Below, piece after piece: positions 59,322 to 64,000 of a stretch of 64,000 bases of DNA. Location of the stretch: positions 20,144,001-20,208,000 of the forward strand of contig JAYKKI010000039.1 of assembly GCA_039881145.1 (NCBI GenBank), given 5' to 3'. Made by a program: the position numbers and the translations under genes. Each line of letters starts with the position of its first letter. Position 1 is the stretch's first letter. The notes beneath the pieces were generated by a model. That model had not been told where the DNA came from and did not search any database. It worked only from the letters and a program-made list of their open reading frames with translations. This stretch comes from Druceiella hillmani (Eukaryota; Arthropoda; Insecta; Lepidoptera; Hepialidae).

Positions 59322-59498
59322 ATCAACGGCTTTCTCAACGGCATATGGTGACCTGTCTGTCTCGAGACACTCCTTGATGACGTTGTCTGCATGGTCAAAG
59401 AATTCCTTATCAGCCCTCTCCAATAAAGCGATGGCTTGCTCCCCGTGAAAGTATCGTCGTTCCACCCTTTCCCTCTCTTCCCTTTGTTTCCTTTCATT
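59322..59498 (-). CDS. Coiled-coil (TPH-like) ciliary protein, exon
   Basis: Acceptor GATAAACAG and donor GAT|GTCAGT enclose 177 bp, phase 0/0: NERKQREERERVERRYFHGE, QAIALLERADKEFFDHADNV, IKECLETDRSPYAVEKAVD. The charged helix followed by a KEFFxxAxxVIxEC segment resembles the end of the trichohyalin-plectin-homology coiled coil in ciliary microtubule inner proteins such as CFAP210/CCDC173; that assignment is from memory and uncertain. Conserved GC-richer codon use compared with surroundings supports real coding. Confidence 0.65.
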
Positions 59499-60263
59499 CT
59501 GTTTATCACATTGGAAACAATTTTTAATTAATGTAATGCCATATGAACTTAAAGAAATTACTAATAATCAGAAGATCTAAAATTCCCCATCTATCCTCAT
59601 AATATTCATTTTCACTAATTTCAGTTTGTAGATTTCAAATAAATCCACTCCTAACCACCAAAACCTCAGAAACTTATTTCCGATGAGTAAACTGATGCAA
59701 AATTGAATAGAGTTTAACAAACACTACTTGGAAAAACAATGAAATAATAAGAAATTCTATACCTGATTAAAAACTTTGTGTCAGCTTTTTATACATATAT
59801 CACAAGTATATATACTTCTTTTGTCAGTGAGTATCTATTGTAACATACATTATTTTTTTACATTTATTGCATTTTCGTTGGCTGTAACAAATTGCTTCCA
59901 AAGTAATAAGTTTAATTTTTACTTTGCAGTGAAAATCTTGTAAATATAAATACCAAAACTAATCAATATGAAAAATTAAATGAAAAACTAATTAAATATG
60001 TGAAAAGCTGTCAGCAAACGAAAATACCAATAAATTCAATCAATTTGGTAAGTTCTTATATTTTAGTTTTGGTGCAATCTTTTAGTTATTGGTTTTTTGT
60101 ACAATCTTATAGCAGCTATTATATGCTTAATAATTATAATAGCATTAATTGTAATTGCTGTGTGTATGAATAGTTTCCATTATGGGCTCATTGCTGGAAT
60201 TGAGCAAAGTTTGTAATTAAAAATAGCCATAACACAAAATAAATTCATATCAGTGAAACCCAC

Positions 60264-60363
60264 TTGTTGCAGAATCAGCTCATCTCTAAGTTTCAATTTC
60301 TTTTGTTGTCTTTGCACTTTTTTCTCTTTGCAAAGCTCTTCGGCCTTCTCTTCATTTTTGACT
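60264..60363 (-). CDS. Coiled-coil (TPH-like) ciliary protein, exon
   Basis: Acceptor CATTTCAG and donor CAA|GTGGGT enclose 100 bp, entering in phase 2 and leaving in phase 0. The product continues the coiled coil without a break: SKNEEKAEELCKEKKVQRQQ, KKLKLRDELILQQ, joining to NERKQREE in the next exon. Almost wholly K/E/R/Q. Confidence 0.65.
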
Positions 60364-60524
60364 CTGAAATGTTAATTATTTTCGACTTAAAGCTTCAAAT
60401 TACAATTACAGTTTACAAGACAAGTATTTGATAAACTAGATCAATGACTAATGCCAAAGTGATGTAATTCAAGAGTGATATTTAGGAACAATTGTCTTAA
60501 GTTTTACATAGAGATTTTAAATAT

Positions 60525-60700
60525 TGAATATATTTTGCGTTAATTTTGTAGAAATTCATTATTCACAATTAAATGAAACTACGTGACGTAGTATTATTTC
60601 TACTTTCTTTAAATTCTTTACCACGACCTAGGTTTTGTTGTATTACAACATCTTCAGGTGGGCTATTAGCAAAGATCTTTGCTGAATGCTTAATTCTTGA
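60525..60700 (-). repeat. Hammerhead-like repeat, copy 4
   Basis: Minus-strand unit ending in the family terminus (inverse of TGAATATATTTTGCGTTAAT at 60525). The core spans 60621-60662: CCCAC, CTGAAGA, stem II GTTGT/ACAAC, AAAA in place of GAAA, CCTAGG, GTC, GTGG. The G-to-A change at 60636 hits the conserved G12, which should abolish cleavage. The 5' side carries a short inverted stub (AGCAAAGATCTTTGCT). It lies in an intron of the coiled-coil gene. Confidence 0.7.
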
Positions 60701-60995
60701 TATTTTTTGTTGATTAATTAATAACACTCCGTGCGCATGAAGGGAATGACTGTTAATAACAATGATTCTGTTAATAATAGTATATCTCAGGAATAGAATG
60801 AGATAAGAAAAATTGATTATAATCTTCATTTTATGTACTCACAGATCCATAGAATCTATATAGTTTGCTGTATCAAATTAACACTAAATTACACCTATTA
60901 AATTTCAATTTAATTCCAAGAAATGTTATGATTTAAGACACGGATTATTGTTAAATGCTGTAACATACAATCGTGAATAAAGAAATATTGATTAT

Positions 60996-61064
<69 letters not shown>

Positions 61065-61499
61065 AAAAGAAATTAGCTTTTTGTCCAGTAAACTCGGTAA
61101 CTAATACTTACTGAGGTTATGGTATATACAAAATTCTCTTAATGTTGAAAAGCCTATTTCCTTCTCAAATGATATTGGCTATTTTCCTTAATTCCGTTCA
61201 GTTTCTTTTTTTATTTTTGTATGCAACTGTCATAAGCTACTCAAATATAACATGTATTGATTAACCTGTTACCAATATACCAACACGATACATTAAAATA
61301 TTTCACTTCATTCCTTAAAAGAAGTTACTGGTACTGCCTGTAGTTTACTAAAGTTTATTTTATATTACATCCATTTTTCCTAAAATCATTTGACACAAGT
61401 TACTCTCCAAGGATTCATTACATTCAAAAAAATTATAGAAACAAATTTAATAAAAGTCTGGAACGAATACTAAGGCAAGTACTTATCAGGTGTAGAAAG

Positions 61500-61800
61500 T
61501 GACGAAATATAACAGAAGTTCAGGTAGCGAAAACTGAATGAATTTGGTTCTGCACTTTTATACAAAACCAACATGATGTAAAGAACGAGAGGGCGACACA
61601 CGAAATCCAAAACAGAACACTATGACAGAAATGTACAATCGTCGAGCGAGATTGCACATACCCCCGAAGCCCCACGCCTATCACCGTGGGATCAGCAAAA
61701 CAGCCCACACCACTGGCACGTTAATGGTTCTACTGTTCGATACGAGGAGTTGCGATGCGCGAGTCGCAGTTATTATTTACCATGTGCTGGCTATTATTTG
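61500..61800. other. GC-richer intronic block, unassigned
   Basis: A stretch of higher GC content in the intron between two coiled-coil exons, with a short hairpin (CCCACG...CCGTGGG). No frame on either strand reads as a known family. It could be the end of a retroelement. Confidence 0.3.
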
Positions 61801-61856
61801 GCTTAATCATCTATAATTATTTGAAATGAAATGAAATGAGAATAAATAAATATTAC

Positions 61857-62000
61857 CTATTAAGCATTTCCCACGCTGCAAGTGTCGCTTTTTTATGCTT
61901 CAACATTTTCTGCTTCTGCAGGTGCTGCTCATGCCTATCCTTCAGCTCTTGAACCAAACGAGCCTTGTTAGCAGCATCCGCTTGATACCTTTCATCTTCG
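61857..62000 (-). CDS. Coiled-coil (TPH-like) ciliary protein, exon
   Basis: Acceptor CAAACCTAG and donor AATAG|GTAATA enclose 144 bp, phase 2 in and phase 2 out: EDERYQADAANKARLVQELK, DRHEQHLQKQKMLKHKKATL, AAWEMLN. The first base C completes the Arg codon (CG|C) of the upstream exon, and the last AG plus A of the next exon make another Arg. An uninterrupted charged helix. Confidence 0.68.
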
Positions 62001-62291
62001 CTAGGTTTGAAAACATTCACCACACAATTAAACAATTACCAGTGAAATGAGAGAAAATATAAGTAATTTAAAATGCTTAACAGGATTGGGATTAAGATCA
62101 AATATTCACAAACGTAAGCATGTTAGTGAATATAACAAACTATTCAAGTTTGACAGAAACAGTCTACTAACATATGTACTTAAGGAATGATGGGAACCGC
62201 ACAAGTGCATGTTGGCAACATACACAGAGTAGGGTTCTGTAGTTGTCTACGTCTTCTAAAATAGTTCAGAAATTAACCGAAGTAATTTTAC

Positions 62292-62349
62292 TCGAAACTT
62301 CCAACAACGTGCTAGTGGCTCCCCACTGGCACGTTGTTGGAAGTTTCGA
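62292..62349. repeat. 27-bp near-perfect inverted repeat
   Basis: TCGAAACTTCCAACAACGTG at 62292 and its inverse ending at 62349 pair over 27 bp with one mismatch (T/C) and a four-base loop CTCC. Non-coding; lies in an intron of the coiled-coil gene. Confidence 0.88.
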
Positions 62350-62572
62350 ATATTGTTCAAATGTTGGAATCGAATGTTCGTTATTTCTTAAACAACAATA
62401 GCAAGACATGTGCATAAGAAACAAGTTTCTTAAATGTTTTTAATTTATCATTTTTAAAATTAGTTAAAATTTAATCTCATTACGTTCAAACTCTGTCAGT
62501 CAGTAGTGAATAGTAAATGAATCCATACAATATGTTCTAAATAAATATAATTAGAAACAACGCAAGGCTAAC

Positions 62573-62694
62573 CGTTCAATTAATCGCTTTTCTGCATTTT
62601 TCAATATCTCTCTTTCCTTTGCATCACGTTTTTTAATTTTATGATGCAATTTACCACTGACTTCTTCGAAAACTCTCAACTTTTCATTCCTCTT
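62573..62694 (-). CDS. Coiled-coil (TPH-like) ciliary protein, most upstream recognised exon
   Basis: Acceptor CACTTTCCAG and donor CG|GTTAGC (weak) enclose 122 bp, phase 0 in and phase 2 out: KRNEKLRVFEEVSGKLHHKI, KKRDAKEREILKNAEKRLIE, R. Joined in order, five exons (62694 to 55632) give about 242 residues of nearly continuous charged helix with matching phases at every junction, which strongly supports one gene on the minus strand. Exons further upstream should lie beyond 62.7 kb; I did not find a convincing one before 64000, and there is no start codon here. Proposed role: ciliary or sperm-axoneme structural protein (inference from composition and motif). Confidence 0.65.
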
Positions 62695-62699
62695 CTGGA

Positions 62700-63476
62700 A
62701 AGTGTTAAAAATATCTCATAATTACATCTAAGGCATTAATTACTACGACGTTTTTATATTAATGTATGTTCACTATGGTACACAAGTTTCTTGGAATCCA
62801 CTAATTGCAATCAAATAAGTAAAACAACAAAAGAATTTAAAATTAAACGCCACTGGAGTTATTATTTTAATTTCAATGCATAAGATATAGAATATTGTTA
62901 GTTGAAATCTTGTTGTTGACAAATAATTATAAACAAACACCTCTATCTCTTAGGTGACGTAGAAATGAGATAAGAAACAAAAAAATCGCAAATATTCATT
63001 ATGTATCTGCTATTATTAATTGTCAATTCATTTTTTTAAGTACCGACGAGATATAAATGCAGTTGAAGTGCTAAATATTCAAAGTAACAACTCTAAACAT
63101 TTTTAATATCTACAATAACAACACATTTAACTAAAACAATTATAGTAATTGTGCAACTTGCTAGTTTTATTAACACTACTGTCTTCCTAAGTAGTTATCT
63201 ACAAAATTCGTCCTCATGGTGAATAGACAAAATCATTGACGAAAACAATTTTTTATTAATAATAAATTAATTAAATAGGAGTGAGATTTAATTTCAAATA
63301 AATGTGGGAGTTTTCCAAACAAACTTTTTTATTTGAAACTTTGCAAAATCCTAAAGTATTAATTTTTTACAGCACATAAAAATTTAATCAAAATTGATTT
63401 GGATTAAATAGTAACAATAAAATAATAATAATCAATTAAGGAAATAATTATTTCACATAACAAAACAGCGTCAAAA

Positions 63477-63526
<50 letters not shown>

Positions 63527-64000
63527 TAATATATACATATATATATTAAACTAATAAATATACATTCAAACTTTGAAAACTCAATTCATCTGTCTATTAT
63601 CAGCTGTTGGTGCCATTTTTAATATCTCTAATAGAATCATTTTATTATGAAAATATCTCAAGGTATCTCCATTATGACCATAACTAATACTAATTACATA
63701 GTAATGGACAAACACAAAAAAATGAATATTAAAAAACATTTGATAAATACATGAGTATTAAGCCAACATCACTAAACCAATGTCATGTTCACTGGAATGA
63801 GGTTTCTAACTACATTTTAGTTGGCCATTTGTCACTTTTGAATATTTCCTGCAGAATTAGAATATCAGTAGTGCATCTGCATTCTAAGTCCTTTAGCGTG
63901 TACATCTTATGTTAATGGCTTTGATACAATAGAAATTCAATATGGTTCTCATGAAATGCTACTAGTATAAAATCTGTAAAGGTCGGTCGATGTTGCACCA
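62700..64000. other. Anonymous AT-rich stretch
   Basis: Probably intron or 5' flank of the coiled-coil gene. A (TA)n tract with an inverted pair (TTTAATATATACATATATAT...ATTAAAC) lies at 63478-63555. Nothing else was recognised. Confidence 0.4.

Overview
The window is AT-rich, intron-rich DNA from an insect nuclear genome. I infer this from two gustatory-receptor-family genes (7tm_7, with the C-terminal TYxxxLxQF-type signature), GT-AG introns, and dense remnants of insect-type transposons (mariner, other IS630/Tc1 relatives, hAT, Helitron, jockey-clade LINE, PIF/Harbinger-like, pogo-like). No bacterial, organellar or CRISPR features were seen. All functional calls come from reading motifs and splice phases by eye; no database search was run.

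Layout. 1-5.6 kb: debris, with a LINE reverse-transcriptase scrap, a processed pseudogene of COP9 signalosome subunit 2, a PIF/Harbinger scrap and a dead mariner. 5.9-19.9 kb: gustatory receptor A on the + strand, four exons in matching phases. Its last intron (about 11.7 kb) holds a SINE-like copy, a decayed Helitron and, nested in the Helitron, a recent 5'-truncated jockey-clade LINE flanked by an unusually long perfect 132-bp duplication. 20-27 kb: mostly anonymous DNA with a GAAnnTTC-rich repeat, microsatellites and a mariner. 27.6-32.1 kb: gustatory receptor B on the - strand, four exons, apparently intact. 33-46 kb: transposon remnants (IS630-type, ZMYM1-like hAT, mariner, pogo), one orphan exon, and unidentified coding-looking patches. 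47.3-50.9 kb: a nearly complete hAT element with ZMYM1-like transposase. 51.1-53.1 kb: a second hAT with matching terminal repeats and a perfect 8-bp target duplication. 53.4-58.6 kb: further transposase remnants. 55.6-62.7 kb: at least five phase-compatible exons of a highly charged coiled-coil protein on the - strand, resembling trichohyalin-plectin-homology ciliary proteins; the first and last exons probably lie elsewhere.

The most unusual signal is a small dispersed repeat, found at four places (about 16.4, 27.1, 40.3 and 60.6 kb), that carries a hammerhead-ribozyme-like core. The best copy (27206-27247, - strand) has CUGAAGA, a five-pair stem II, GAAA, the palindromic ACCUAGGU helix III, a GUC cleavage triplet and a four-pair stem I. 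Two copies sit between target-site duplications and two are inverted head-to-head dimers, which fits a Penelope-like or retrozyme-like non-autonomous element.

The two receptor genes share exon lengths and intron phases (exon 2 is 78 bp in both, third intron in phase 1), so they are probably paralogues. The rest of the window is best read as transposon accumulation in and between their introns.
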